A DNA stretch of 64,000 bases from Desulfuromonadales bacterium (GCA_013349405.1 DUZS01000002.1:179926-243925), one strand, 5' to 3'; shown: positions 53,636-63,225, counted from the first letter of the stretch. The notes: generated by a model not told the origin, from the sequence alone. Program-made: numbers and translations.

Positions 53636-53818
53636 ATGACCACTCAATCAACATGCCGCTGCGGCGCCGATCACCACGGCCATCTCTGTATGTTACGAAG
53701 TAATGGACTGCATGAGGAAATTGCGAAAGTAAGCAGTGATCCGAAATATTACTGTTTCACCTGCGGCGGAGAGGCCAAATGCGCCGAGAATCTTTGCGAT
53801 CCGGCTCTTATAGAATAA
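53636..53818 (+). CDS. Small cysteine-rich protein, unknown function
   Basis: A 60-residue protein with seven Cys (CRC near the start, C18, CFTC, and C49, C54) and two His (ADHHGHLC). The CxC, CxxC spacing suggests zinc or Fe-S binding. I do not recognise the family. GGGAGA lies 8 bases before ATG 53636, which supports translation. It is divergent from rfbB and convergent with the HDOD gene, 5 bases away. Confidence 0.65.
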   Translation: MTTQSTCRCGADHHGHLCMLRSNGLHEEIAKVSSDPKYYCFTCGGEAKCAENLCDPALIE

Positions 53819-53823
53819 CGCTG

Positions 53824-54669
53824 CTACCCTTCCAAAGCCGAAATCCGTGCTTCCTCCAGCATCGCTTCAAGCGCGAGAATCTGGGTATCGGTGATATCAA
53901 GTATTTCCGCTTCCCGTGTGTTTATCAGAACAAGATCCGGCTCATGCTTCAAGCCAAGCCCGATCCGGTGGCATGCCATATTGGCAAAGCGTACAATAGC
54001 CAGCATCTTGTTGACGGTGTCCCATTCTTCTGCATGATGGTCGCGGATAACCTCGCAGTACATCAGCGGAAAATTCCAGTGCTGCATCATGCGATACCCC
54101 TGCTCAACGTGCATGGTGGCAAATATTTCCTGAATAAGTTCATCCTCATAAAGTGAATTTATCACACCTGCTGTGACAAGATTCTCTATTGACTTTAAAA
54201 GATAGAGCTTGCCGACATCGTGCAGGAGACCCGCCAGATAGGTCTCGTCGGCGACTCCGCGCATACCGCAGGAGTGAGCCAGCCAGCGCCCTCCGAGAGC
54301 GCAGCCGTGACTGTGCAGCCACATATCTTTCATATAGTGATCAAGTGCCGGATTAGTGGACGAGTGAACTGATGCCTGAGATGCTGCGATGACCAGATTG
54401 ATGACCTGTTGAGCTCCAAGTCGAATTACCGCTTCCTTGATTGTCGCAACTTTGGTACGCCCCATATACATGGGAGAGTTGGCTATTTTAAGCATCTGGC
54501 TGGCCAGCGACATATCTTCACAGGCGACCTGAGACACTTCATCAACGGTAAAATCATAGTTTGACAGCATTCTCTGCAGCTTTAAGGCAACAGGATGGAA
54601 AATCGGCAGTTCAATCGGTTGAGAAGCGAGTAACCTTCTCACTGTTTCCGGAATAGATACTGATGCCAT
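53824..54669 (-). CDS. HDOD domain signalling protein
   Basis: A 281-residue HDOD protein. The HD-like core reads ETYLAGLLHDVGKLYLL with RDHHAEEW near the C-terminal part, and the N-terminal segment contains DMSLASQMLKIANSPMY, the usual HDOD opening. HDOD domains lack some HD phosphohydrolase ligands and usually act as regulators near signalling or chemotaxis genes. AAGGAG lies 8 bases before ATG 54669. It closes a minus-strand operon with two unknown proteins. Confidence 0.88.
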   Translation of the reverse strand: MASVSIPETVRRLLASQPIELPIFHPVALKLQRMLSNYDFTVDEVSQVACEDMSLASQMLKIANSPMYMGRTKVATIKEAVIRLGAQQVINLVIAASQASVHSSTNPALDHYMKDMWLHSHGCALGGRWLAHSCGMRGVADETYLAGLLHDVGKLYLLKSIENLVTAGVINSLYEDELIQEIFATMHVEQGYRMMQHWNFPLMYCEVIRDHHAEEWDTVNKMLAIVRFANMACHRIGLGLKHEPDLVLINTREAEILDITDTQILALEAMLEEARISALEG

Positions 54670-54690
54670 GAGATAACTCCTTATATCGAA

Positions 54691-55092
54691 TTAACAGCCA
54701 CAACCACAGTTATGGCACACTTTTCTGAACTCATGCGCGGGAGCGACCGTCTCCGGTGCAAATGCCATACGTCGCACGGCTGCGCAGATATCTTCCATAA
54801 TATCCAGGTTTGGGCTTTTTCCAATGATATGACCAATGCACTGGCTGCTCTGTCCGTCCTGCGGAGAAGATATTTTCACGGCATTCAACAAATCGGCATA
54901 ACTGTTCACCGTAATAATCACATCCCGATTATGCACTATGCTGAGAGTGACCCCCAACCGCTTCATCTCCTTAATAAAACCACCCATGAACGTCTGAAAC
55001 AGCTGACCGTCACAGTCGAGATACCACTCTTTTCTTATATGTTTTTGATCGTGAATCGTGATGACCATCTGCCTCGTTTTTTTACACGTCAT
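54691..55092 (-). CDS. Protein of unknown function with a C-terminal CHNCGCGC tail
   Basis: A 133-residue protein with GGAG 6 bases before ATG 55092. The body is a mixed alpha/beta region (MVITIHDQKHIRKEWYLDC) and the end is CHNCGCGC, a metal-binding type cluster. I do not recognise the family. It lies 21 bases upstream of the HDOD gene and 21 bases downstream of another unknown protein, so the three are co-transcribed. Confidence 0.6.
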   Translation of the reverse strand: MTCKKTRQMVITIHDQKHIRKEWYLDCDGQLFQTFMGGFIKEMKRLGVTLSIVHNRDVIITVNSYADLLNAVKISSPQDGQSSQCIGHIIGKSPNLDIMEDICAAVRRMAFAPETVAPAHEFRKVCHNCGCGC

Positions 55093-55113
55093 TCCCGAAC
55101 TCCGAAATTTTGA

Positions 55114-55611
55114 TCAGAACCGTGCCGGACAGTCAGCATCCCACGCCGCAAAGCCCGCCCCGGTAAGGTTCAGAAACGAATCGATCCGCTGCCGGTAATA
55201 CTCCAGCTCACCGGCCTCGTGCACAAGAAAAGCGAGTTCAGCAGCCGAGATCAGATGTTGCCGGTTCATATACCGGTATAACTCGGTAATTGCAGTCAAA
55301 TGACGCTCCAGAAGGCCTATTTCCGGATCCAGAGTATGGGTGATAAACCAGGATGCGGCAAATTTTTTCACGACACCTGGCTGAGGGCGCACAATATTCT
55401 GGCGGCCAAAGTCAATCAGATAGTCACGCAGATAGAGGTCGGCGCTGAATGCACGTTCCGATGCCTGTTCTGCGGCCATGCCCTGCTGCTGCAGAAACAG
55501 ATAGAACTGTTTCAGAATCTGCTGACATCGCCCGTCTACGAGTAACTCTTCGTCCATTGTCTCAAACTCGAAGTCATCGTGCTCAAATTCAATTTCAGGA
55601 TGTTGCGTCAT
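55114..55611 (-). CDS. Protein of unknown function, helical
   Basis: A 165-residue predicted helical protein with an acidic N-terminus (HPEIEFEHDDFEFETMDEE). No catalytic motif is visible and the family is not recognised. ATG 55611 has AGAGAGA upstream; a TTG at 55626 is less likely. It is first in a small operon with the CHNCGCGC protein and the HDOD protein. Confidence 0.6.
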   Translation of the reverse strand: MTQHPEIEFEHDDFEFETMDEELLVDGRCQQILKQFYLFLQQQGMAAEQASERAFSADLYLRDYLIDFGRQNIVRPQPGVVKKFAASWFITHTLDPEIGLLERHLTAITELYRYMNRQHLISAAELAFLVHEAGELEYYRQRIDSFLNLTGAGFAAWDADCPARF

Positions 55612-55683
55612 AGTGTCTCTCTGCAAACTGCCGTATTCCGGGGTCTCTCATCGGCACCCCTTCGTGTGGATGGAAGAATCTGT

Positions 55684-56364
55684 TCAATGCATCATCAGCC
55701 TGGTGACTCCCATGACAAGACCTGCCTGCGATCCGGCCAGCAGCTGAACGCCAAGCATGAGAAAGGGAGAAATAATGTATGAAAACATATTGGTAAAAAA
55801 CACAAGGACTATGATGATCACCATTCCATATGGCTCAATGCGGGACAGAGCGGCCGCCTGCCGGGATGGCAGCAACCCGACCAGCACCCGGCCACCATCA
55901 AGTGGCGGCATCGGAATCATGTTGAAAATAGCCAGCAGGAGATTAATGTAAACCGAAAAAGCCAGCATCAACACGACCGGTTCCATAAACATGGCAAATG
56001 GCGATCCTGAAGCGGCCGGGTTGCCGATTGCCACTACGCCTCTGAGTAAAAAGGCTGAAACAGTAGCCAGGATGATATTGGTAATTGGGCCTGCGGCGGC
56101 AACCCAGATCATATCGCGTTTGGGGTTGCGGAGATTTTCATACACAACAGGGACCGGCTTGGCCCACCCTATGCCGACGAAAAATATCATAAGCGTGCCG
56201 ACAATATCAATATGCTTTAACGGATTGAGCGTCAGCCGTCCCATCATCCGGGCCGTCGGATCGCCGAAACGCCACGCAATATACCCGTGGGAAACCTCAT
56301 GGCAGACGATCGCCAGCATTCCCGGAACCAGCATTACTGAAAGCTTGAGAAAAAAACTATCCAT
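55684..56364 (-). CDS. Site-2 protease family (M50) membrane metalloprotease
   Basis: A 226-residue integral membrane protease. The zinc site HEVSHGYIA in TM1 (HExxH) and the second site NMIPMPPLDGGRVL with the catalytic Asp are intact, and about six TM helices are visible. Short members like this cleave membrane proteins in the bilayer. ATG 56364 is used (AAGGGA 7 bases upstream). It lies downstream of the glnA terminator and 72 bases upstream of the next operon gene. Confidence 0.93.
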   Translation of the reverse strand: MDSFFLKLSVMLVPGMLAIVCHEVSHGYIAWRFGDPTARMMGRLTLNPLKHIDIVGTLMIFFVGIGWAKPVPVVYENLRNPKRDMIWVAAAGPITNIILATVSAFLLRGVVAIGNPAASGSPFAMFMEPVVLMLAFSVYINLLLAIFNMIPMPPLDGGRVLVGLLPSRQAAALSRIEPYGMVIIIVLVFFTNMFSYIISPFLMLGVQLLAGSQAGLVMGVTRLMMH

Positions 56365-56464
56365 TAACGATCCCTTTAAACCGAACCTGCTCAAAAACCA
56401 TCGGTCTTTCTAACACAAACCGCTCACCAATGGCAATTATTTGTGAAATCCATAGCGACGAACC

Positions 56465-56493
56465 ACAAAAAAAGGCGGGATTGCTCCCGCCTT
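56465..56493 (-). terminator. Terminator of glnB-glnA
   Basis: AAGGCGGGA pairs with TCCCGCCTT around a 4-base loop and a T-run follows on the minus strand. It lies 30 bases after the glnA stop. Confidence 0.92.
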
Positions 56494-56522
56494 TCAAGGT
56501 TTACACTCGGCTAAATTCGAGC

Positions 56523-57935
56523 TTAAATATCGTAGTACAGTTCAAATTCAAGTGGTACCGGACGCATACGAACCGGATTAACTTCAGCCTCGGTTTTGTA
56601 CTCGATCCACTTCTCAATAACATCAGGGGTAAATACATCACCTTTCAGCAGGAACTCGTGATCATCTTTCAGACACTTAAGAGCCTCTTCAAGAGTACCC
56701 GGAGCAGATGGAATATCCTTCAACTCCTCTGGGGAAAGTCCGTAAATATCCTTATCGAGCGGCTGGCCCGGATCAATTTTATTTTCGATGCCGTCAAGAC
56801 CGGCCATCAGCATAGCTGCGAATGCGAGGTAACCATTGCATGAAGGGTCCGGAGTACGGTATTCAACACGCTTGGATTTAGGATTGGTGGACATCATCGG
56901 GATACGCAGTGAAGCGGAGCGGTTACGGCTTGAATACGCCATATTTACCGGGGCCTCAAAACCGGGTACCAGTCGCTTGTACGAGTTGGTCGTGGGGTTG
57001 GTAATGGCACAGAGTGCTTTGGCATGCTTGATGATTCCGCCGATGTACCAGAGGGCCATCTGGGAAAGACCACCGTATTTATCGCCGGCGAACAGGTTCT
57101 GTCCGTCTTTCCAGATCGACTGGTGGCAGTGCATCCCCGAACCGTTGTCGCCATAAAGCGGCTTCGGCATAAAGGTTACGGTCTTGCCGTTGCGGTAGGC
57201 AACATTTTTGATGATATATTTGAACCACTGCAGCTGATCGGCCATATCAACCAACGAGGAGAAACGCATATCGATTTCAGCCTGGCCACCGGTGGCTACT
57301 TCATGGTGCTGGCACTCGACACGAATACCGACCGACTGGAGCACTTCAACCATCTCGTTGCGCAGGTCGTTCTGGGAATCAACCGGCGAACAGGGGAAGT
57401 AGCCTTCCTTGTGGCGCGGTTTGTAGCCAAGATTCGGAAACTCTTCGCGACCGCTGTTCCATGTACCTTCGGAAGAATCAACGGCAAAGAAGGATTGATT
57501 GGTAGTTGATGAATAGCGGACATCATCAAAAATGAAAAATTCAGCTTCCGGACCAAAGAAGGCGGTGTCGCCGATTCCGGTTGATTTCAGGTACATTTCC
57601 GCTTTTTTTGCAATATTACGCGGATCGCGGGAGTAATCTTCCTTTGTAATAGGGTCAAAAATATCGCAAATAATCGACATGGTCGGGACCTTAACAAACG
57701 GATCCATCTTCGCTGTTGTCGGATCAGGAAGCAGGATCATGTCAGAAGCGTGAATCGGCTGCCAACCGCGGATCGAAGAGCCGTCAAAACCTTGCCCCTC
57801 CTCGAAGGTATCCTCATCAAACTCAGTAATAGGCACGGAGACGTGCTGCCAGGTACCAACAAAATCCATAAATTTGTAATCAACCATCTTCACGCCATTT
57901 TCTTTGGCAAACTCAACTACTTGCTTCGGTGTCAT
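56523..57935 (-). CDS. glnA: Type I glutamine synthetase
   Basis: A 470-residue GS of the adenylylated beta type. It has FDGSSIRGW, the ATP site [19 protein letters not shown], the glutamate-binding NRSASLRIP and the adenylylation Tyr 398 in DIYGLSPEE, matching the position of Tyr397 in E. coli. It fixes ammonia into glutamine. AGAGGAG lies 6 bases before ATG 57935, 28 bases after the glnB stop. Confidence 0.97.
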   Translation of the reverse strand: MTPKQVVEFAKENGVKMVDYKFMDFVGTWQHVSVPITEFDEDTFEEGQGFDGSSIRGWQPIHASDMILLPDPTTAKMDPFVKVPTMSIICDIFDPITKEDYSRDPRNIAKKAEMYLKSTGIGDTAFFGPEAEFFIFDDVRYSSTTNQSFFAVDSSEGTWNSGREEFPNLGYKPRHKEGYFPCSPVDSQNDLRNEMVEVLQSVGIRVECQHHEVATGGQAEIDMRFSSLVDMADQLQWFKYIIKNVAYRNGKTVTFMPKPLYGDNGSGMHCHQSIWKDGQNLFAGDKYGGLSQMALWYIGGIIKHAKALCAITNPTTNSYKRLVPGFEAPVNMAYSSRNRSASLRIPMMSTNPKSKRVEYRTPDPSCNGYLAFAAMLMAGLDGIENKIDPGQPLDKDIYGLSPEELKDIPSAPGTLEEALKCLKDDHEFLLKGDVFTPDVIEKWIEYKTEAEVNPVRMRPVPLEFELYYDI

Positions 57936-57963
57936 CTGTTACTCCTCTCGAAATTTATTTTAC

Positions 57964-58320
<357 letters not shown>

Positions 58321-58392
58321 TCAAATTTTAAAAAAGCAAAGAAAACATATTGAGTCCGTACCTGGTACCAGTGACAGTTCCATTAGCACGAA

Positions 58393-58408
58393 AGCAAGCT
58401 TCTTGCCA
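58393..58408 (-). promoter_or_regulatory. Sigma-54 (RpoN) promoter of glnB-glnA
   Basis: The minus-strand sequence TGGCAAGAAGCTTGCT matches TGGCAC-N5-TTGC(A/T) at all conserved positions but one, with the GG and GC doublets correctly spaced. It lies about 90 bases before glnB. The rest of the gap 58303-58604 to the divergent M23 gene shows no other clear signal. Confidence 0.82.
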
Positions 58409-58604
58409 AGTTGTTGCCAGACATAATATGGGCTACATTTTAAATAGTTAGAAATATGTCCGACTGTATATTCCAACTCAGCGCGCCAAATATGCCTAAT
58501 ATATAGTCACGCTCACAGCTGTTTGCAAATATTTGAGTCAACAACAATCAAAACACCCGGAAGAAGAATTGAACTATTTTCCAAAATAAGCTATGTAAGT
58601 AAGC

Positions 58605-59477
58605 ATGGATTTAAGTATCAGAAAATATCACGGACGACAAGCAGAATTGACTGCAGACCTTTTTGATTATTCAGCACCCGGCCTCAGACCTCGCCGACTG
58701 AACCTTCTGACTCTGTCTCTTGTTTTGTGTCTTGTAAACAGCCTGGCTCACGCTGATATTTACCGGTTTGTCACTATTGATGGCGTTGAAACGTTTACTG
58801 ACGCACCGAGCGACAAGAGAGCCACCGTCATCATCAAAGATCAGCCTTCCTCCGCCTCGAAAAAGCGTACTATTACAAAGAAGCAGAAGACTCATACCAT
58901 TTCTCTGGATGAGATTGCCTTGAAAGCGGTAACGGCGACCCTCATACCGCAGCAACGGGAACAGAGCTCTTTCGAACCTCATTTACCCTCTGTCGGTGGC
59001 ACTATAACCTCAAAAGTCGGCATGAGAATTGACCCGCTCGATGGCGCCTGGCGACACCATAATGGCGTTGATATTGCGATTCCTGCCGGCACACCGGTCA
59101 ATTCGGTTGCTTCCGGCGTCGTTGTCTACAGCGGCAGCCGCTCAGGGTACGGTAATACTGTCGTTGTGGAACATGATAACGGTATCCTTACATTATACGC
59201 CCACAACAGCCGCATCATGGTAGCGGAGGGACAGCAGGTTGCTACCGGCAGTACCCTTGCTCTGTCCGGCTCTACCGGAAGATCGACCGGACCACACCTC
59301 CACTTTGAAGCCTGGCAGGCCGGCACAAATATCACTCCGGCATTTCTTCCCGACAGCGGCGTGCCCCTCAGGGAAGCGCCGCTTGTCGCCAGCAGCTTTC
59401 ATGCTCCCCGCTTCAGGAGTGAAACCCTTTCCGACGGCTCAATCCTGTTTACCAATCTTCCTGCATCTACTCCCTGA
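58605..59477 (+). CDS. M23 family peptidase with DUF4124-like N-terminus
   Basis: A 290-residue exported protein. A long N-terminal leader contains the hydrophobic LTLSLVLCLVNSLAHA and is followed by a DUF4124-like segment (DIYRFVTIDGVETFTDAP). The C-terminal LytM/M23 domain has HHNGVDIA and GPHLHFE zinc motifs. Such enzymes cut peptidoglycan cross-links. The ribosome site before ATG 58605 is weak. The stop shares one base with the next start (TGATG). Confidence 0.9.
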   Translation: MDLSIRKYHGRQAELTADLFDYSAPGLRPRRLNLLTLSLVLCLVNSLAHADIYRFVTIDGVETFTDAPSDKRATVIIKDQPSSASKKRTITKKQKTHTISLDEIALKAVTATLIPQQREQSSFEPHLPSVGGTITSKVGMRIDPLDGAWRHHNGVDIAIPAGTPVNSVASGVVVYSGSRSGYGNTVVVEHDNGILTLYAHNSRIMVAEGQQVATGSTLALSGSTGRSTGPHLHFEAWQAGTNITPAFLPDSGVPLREAPLVASSFHAPRFRSETLSDGSILFTNLPASTP

Positions 59478-60646
59478 TGCGTGACCAGATAGCAAAATAT
59501 AGTGCAAAAATGATTTCTGACGGCTCGGCACACGCCGGACAGATTGCTTTTGCTGCCCAGGATGACATTATGATTTCAGCAGGAGAACCTGTTCTGGCAG
59601 CTCTGGCAGGTCATGTCCTCTCCCGCCTCAATTGCCTTGCCATTGCTGCTGCAAAACCCTCACTGCCGTTCGCAGAGTTTCTCATTCAAAGGTCCGCTAT
59701 TTTTGAGCATGCCATTGTCCCCCGCGACACCGAAACCCGCACGTTTCTGCATGACATTCCCATTATACGAAAAAACGAACTCGGCGCTGATTCTGCGAAG
59801 GCAATTGCCGCCCTGTTGGGCAATCGCAAAGGAATTATCGTTGAAGGTGTGGGAATTATTGCTGTCGGGGCATTGACGGTCGAACAGGCCTATATCAACT
59901 GGTCATCGGTTTTTCATGCAACGTATATCAAATATCTTGAAGACATTCTCGATCGCGGCTTTATGGTCGCTGACGAACAGGCGGCTTTTAGCCATTTTCG
60001 CCGTAAGTTGCTGCCCCCTCTTTCAGCCGATGGACTCGAGTTTCAAAGAGGTCCCATACTTGAGAAGCATAACATCCTCAAGGAAATTGCCACTGTCGGG
60101 CGATATACTGTTCAGAGGCGACTGGTTGACTCTTTTTTCGGCAATATTTCGTATTCAAACGGTGACCTGATCTATATTTCACAAACCGCTTCAAGTCTGG
60201 ATGAGCTCCCCGGCTGCATCGACCATGTTCCCTTTGAAAACAGTTCAACAGTCGGCATTACCGCCTCCAGCGAACTGGTAGCGCACCGCTCTATTTTCAC
60301 AACAACCGGCTGTCGTGCTATTTTGCACGGTCACCCGCGTTTTGCGGTAGTCATGAGCATGATATGCGACGAAAAGGGGGCGTGTCACACTACGGACTGC
60401 TGGAAGGATTGTGCAAAAGTTCGTTTTTTGGGAGATACCCCGGTAGTCGCAGGCGAGATAGGAGCCGGAGGTCTTGCCAAAAATGTTCCGCCGGTGATCG
60501 GAACAACCGGTTTGGCAATTGTCTATGGACACGGGGTATTCAGCATCGGTATGAGCGATTTTCAGCCGGCGTTTAAGGCGCTGGTTGATGTCGAAAACTG
60601 GTGTCGCCTGGCATATTTCCGACTATTCGATGGAAAAAAAATTTAG
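59477..60646 (+). CDS. Class II aldolase/adducin-like protein with a second N-terminal domain
   Basis: A 389-residue protein. The C-terminal half resembles the class II aldolase/adducin fold (FGNISYSNGDLIYIS, ILHGHPRFAVVMS with the zinc His pair, VYGHGVFSIG). The N-terminal half repeats a related pattern (RKGIIVEGVGIIAVGALTVE), so this is a two-domain fusion. The substrate is unknown. Translation is coupled to the M23 gene by the TGATG overlap. Confidence 0.8.
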   Translation: MRDQIAKYSAKMISDGSAHAGQIAFAAQDDIMISAGEPVLAALAGHVLSRLNCLAIAAAKPSLPFAEFLIQRSAIFEHAIVPRDTETRTFLHDIPIIRKNELGADSAKAIAALLGNRKGIIVEGVGIIAVGALTVEQAYINWSSVFHATYIKYLEDILDRGFMVADEQAAFSHFRRKLLPPLSADGLEFQRGPILEKHNILKEIATVGRYTVQRRLVDSFFGNISYSNGDLIYISQTASSLDELPGCIDHVPFENSSTVGITASSELVAHRSIFTTTGCRAILHGHPRFAVVMSMICDEKGACHTTDCWKDCAKVRFLGDTPVVAGEIGAGGLAKNVPPVIGTTGLAIVYGHGVFSIGMSDFQPAFKALVDVENWCRLAYFRLFDGKKI

Positions 60647-60658
60647 AGGGGAAATACC

Positions 60659-61315
60659 ATGTGCGGCAGATTTACCCTTAATATTTATCCGGAAGCATTA
60701 GCAAAAATTTACGATTTACAGGAAATCCCTCTGATTGAACCTCGTTACAACATTGGTCCAAGTCAGCCCGTTGCGTGTATACGGCAGAGAGGAGACCACA
60801 ACCAACTTGATCTATTATCATGGGGGTTACTTCCCGGTTGGTATGAAAATATTACTCATGCTCCGATCAATGCACGTTCAGAAACTGTTCATGAAAAGCC
60901 CACGTTTGCCCATTCCATTAAGTATAACAGGTGTATCGTACCTGCGTCAGGGTTCTATGAATGGTTGCCGCAAGGGGATCGAAAGCAGCCGTATTACATT
61001 CGTCTGCTGAATAGTTCTGTAATGGGATTTGCGGGGCTTTGGGAAACAAGAATAGCTGAAGATGGGACCGAACTGAATACCTGTTGCATAGTAACCACCG
61101 ATGCAAATGAAATTGTAAAACCTATTCATAATCGGATGCCGGTAATTCTCAATCCGGAGGATTACAATTTTTGGCTGAATAGAAATATGCATGACCCTCA
61201 TCAGTTGAAAAAGCTATACCAGCCATATCCTGCCGATCTGATGTATGCTCATCCTGTTCCTGACCTGGTCAATATCATTCGCTTTGACAGCGCAAGCTGT
61301 ATCGTTCAGATGTAA
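60659..61315 (+). CDS. SRAP (HMCES/YedK) family protein
   Basis: A 218-residue SRAP protein with catalytic Cys2 (MCGRFT), APINARSET, the Glu in GFYEW and the His in IHNRMPVI. SRAP proteins form covalent crosslinks with abasic sites in single-stranded DNA and protect them. GAGGGG lies 7 bases before ATG 60659. A short copy of its start codon region lies at 62217-62240. Confidence 0.93.
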   Translation: MCGRFTLNIYPEALAKIYDLQEIPLIEPRYNIGPSQPVACIRQRGDHNQLDLLSWGLLPGWYENITHAPINARSETVHEKPTFAHSIKYNRCIVPASGFYEWLPQGDRKQPYYIRLLNSSVMGFAGLWETRIAEDGTELNTCCIVTTDANEIVKPIHNRMPVILNPEDYNFWLNRNMHDPHQLKKLYQPYPADLMYAHPVPDLVNIIRFDSASCIVQM

Positions 61316-61681
61316 CGAAAGAGTGAGAGGAGGCATACTGGAACGATTGTCGTTTTGCTGAAGATCCATTGTGGAGATTATACTCAACTCTTTGGATGAC
61401 TGGCGGATCTGAAGATTTCCACTGAACCGGTTTGTCCTTCCTGATATTTATTGCCCACTCAATCTGAATGGGCGATCCTTTTAATTCTTCCGGCATAAAT
61501 ACCCATCTAGAAAATTACCCTATAGAAGTTTTTGTTACCTCATTTCAGGCGGAAATTTGATGCATCGTAGCATCCTTCTTATTTTAACCAGTAATATAAG
61601 CTATTTATATATTTTTAAAACTGGCACATCCAATGCAATCATCAGATACGAATATTACAGAAGGGTTAATAAGGAGTGGTT
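61316..61681. other. Gene-free stretch with a possible decayed reading frame
   Basis: On the minus strand a frame opens at 61496 with MPEELKGSPIQIEWAINIRK, which resembles the opening of small proteins carrying SPxQIxWAxxIR. It runs to 61275 into the SRAP end with no further recognisable sequence, so it is at most a decayed fragment. No other signal was found; the sequence becomes AT-rich toward 61681. Confidence 0.3.
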
Positions 61682-62086
61682 ATGAAACGGTTAATTCTGG
61701 TGTCAATGTTATTACTTATGACGATGATTGCGGGATGTGGCAGTGAAATTTCAGTTATGTTGCCGTTATATTACAATTCTCCGCCAACCATTACAACGTA
61801 CCACTTTACCCAGGACGTGGTAAATTCATATGTCGACGGCACGGTGGAATTCTATGCACCTGACACCGATCTGGACACCATCACCATCATCGTAATAAAC
61901 TCCAGAGGGGCTGAAACATCACACACCATCACATCCCTTGGCTCACTTGCCGGAAGGTCGTCAGGGACAATATCTTTCACGATAGATTATATAAACTATC
62001 GCCCGGATGATTATACCTTTACAATATTCCTGACTGACCGGGCAGGATATCTGTCAAATGCGGTGTATGGGTCCTTCAGGGTTTAA
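61682..62086 (+). CDS. Predicted lipoprotein with Ig-like fold
   Basis: A 134-residue lipoprotein. The signal peptide ends in a lipobox (MIAGCGSE, modified Cys about 18), and the mature part is beta-rich (TVEFYAPDTDLDTITIIV, TISFTIDYINYRPDDYTF), like a bacterial Ig-like domain. AAGGAG lies 6 bases before ATG 61682. Function unknown. Its leader resembles that of the small lipoprotein at 62242. Confidence 0.75.
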   Translation: MKRLILVSMLLLMTMIAGCGSEISVMLPLYYNSPPTITTYHFTQDVVNSYVDGTVEFYAPDTDLDTITIIVINSRGAETSHTITSLGSLAGRSSGTISFTIDYINYRPDDYTFTIFLTDRAGYLSNAVYGSFRV

Positions 62087-62216
62087 ATATATGGTGTGTT
62101 GCATGGGTCCATAGATTTATCAACTCTTTACCATTCATCTATGGTCAAATGGCTCCTCACGGTGTATAAAATCTGTATAATGAAAAACAAATTTATTCAC
62201 TGAAGGAAAAAACACC

Positions 62217-62240
62217 ATGTGCGGCAGATCGTGGAGTTAG
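62217..62240 (+). pseudogene. Remnant of a second SRAP gene start
   Basis: ATGTGCGGCAGATCG reads MCGRS and then WS and a stop. The first 13 bases repeat the beginning of the SRAP gene at 60659, with GAAGGA upstream. It stops after seven codons and runs straight into the small lipoprotein at 62242. Confidence 0.5.
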
Positions 62241-62241
62241 T

Positions 62242-62460
62242 ATGAAACGGATCATCAGAATATCAATGCTATTATTTTACTGCACAATATTACAGGGATG
62301 TACATACAAGGCTTGGTATATTGGATTTCAAGATGAACAGAAAAGAAAATGCTATGACAATCCGAACCAGTCACAAATTCAGCAATGTTTGGATAGGGCA
62401 AATGTGAGCTATGATGATTATGAAAAGTACAGAAAGGACTCTACGAAACAAGCTCAATAA
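62242..62460 (+). CDS. Small predicted lipoprotein
   Basis: A 72-residue protein with signal MKRIIRISMLLFYCTILQGC and a lipobox Cys about 20, followed by a charged helical part (DYEKYRKDSTKQAQ). GGAG lies 6 bases before ATG 62242. Family not recognised. Its start region resembles that of the lipoprotein at 61682 (MKRL and MKRI). Confidence 0.65.
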   Translation: MKRIIRISMLLFYCTILQGCTYKAWYIGFQDEQKRKCYDNPNQSQIQQCLDRANVSYDDYEKYRKDSTKQAQ

Positions 62461-62826
62461 TTTTGTAGGTAGTTAGCAGGAGGGAAGGACTCAACTGATT
62501 CACTCTACTCTTCTGAAAAAAAATTTCATAGGCTGTATTTTTAGTTTCAGAATGTTATATTTGATCCAGATCGGAGAAGCATAGATCAGCAGGAGAAGGA
62601 ATCACACCATGCTAGATGATACTCCGCCTTGCATATACCATAAGTAAGAAGCAAAACGAAACCGATTTGCTACATGAGTCGGATATAGAAGTTGAAAGCA
62701 TCCGAATTAAAACGAGAACCCTGCCAGAAGATCGGTAGGGTTTTTTGTTGATGTAGGTTTAGCCGTATCTCATTGAATTAATTCATTTACGGTGTGCAGA
62801 TCTAACAAGGAAATGAGGTAAATTCT
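62461..62826. other. Gene-free stretch with a very short reading frame
   Basis: A 12-codon frame (62609-62647, MLDDTPPCIYHK) follows an AGGAGAAGG ribosome site, but nothing else supports it as a gene. The terminator at 62717-62746 suggests a transcript crosses this stretch. No other signal was found. Confidence 0.3.
62717..62746 (+). terminator. Rho-independent terminator
   Basis: AACCCTGCC pairs with GGTAGGGTT (one G-T pair) around an 8-base loop and is followed by a run of T. It ends the transcript of the lipoprotein gene or of an unrecognised small RNA. Confidence 0.8.
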
Positions 62827-63099
62827 ATGGGTAGCCGAAAAAATTTGAGAGTGGACTGCTATTCGCCCTGTACTCTGAATTTTGAGTGCAACAATTATCA
62901 CGCAAAATTGGTAAACATTTCTATTGGTGGAGCACTAATAAGCGTTGAAGATGATGTTTTAAACAAATTGCACGTTGGTGATGATTGCGACCTGATGCTT
63001 TGTGATAAACCAGATTTATGTCTCGCCAAATACTCTTGCAAGGTAATCAGCCAGAATTCCTCTAAAATTGGTGTTAATTTTCAGGGTGTGCATTTGTGA
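62827..63099 (+). CDS. PilZ domain protein
   Basis: A 90-residue single-domain PilZ protein. The c-di-GMP motif RKNLRV (RxxxR) at the N-terminus and NISIGGALI (the D/NxSxxG equivalent) are present. It would bind cyclic di-GMP and act as an effector. GAGG lies 8 bases before ATG 62827. Its neighbours are lipoproteins, so its target is not evident. Confidence 0.88.
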   Translation: MGSRKNLRVDCYSPCTLNFECNNYHAKLVNISIGGALISVEDDVLNKLHVGDDCDLMLCDKPDLCLAKYSCKVISQNSSKIGVNFQGVHL

Positions 63100-63225
63100 G
63101 ATAAATTGTTCCGACAGAAATGCTCGAATTAAGCTGTATATGTGTAGATTGGTAGCACTGAAAATCTCAGTTTGCATTAGTTATTAACAGTGATAAAATG
63201 CATTCAATATTTTGGAGGTGCTACC

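Noticed and set aside
61275..61496. 73-codon minus-strand gene
   Set aside because: Only the first 20 residues resemble a known small-protein opening; the rest overlaps the SRAP gene end antisense, so it is at most a decayed fragment.
62609..62647. 12-codon peptide gene
   Set aside because: A good ribosome site but no homology, no repeat of the frame elsewhere and too short to judge.
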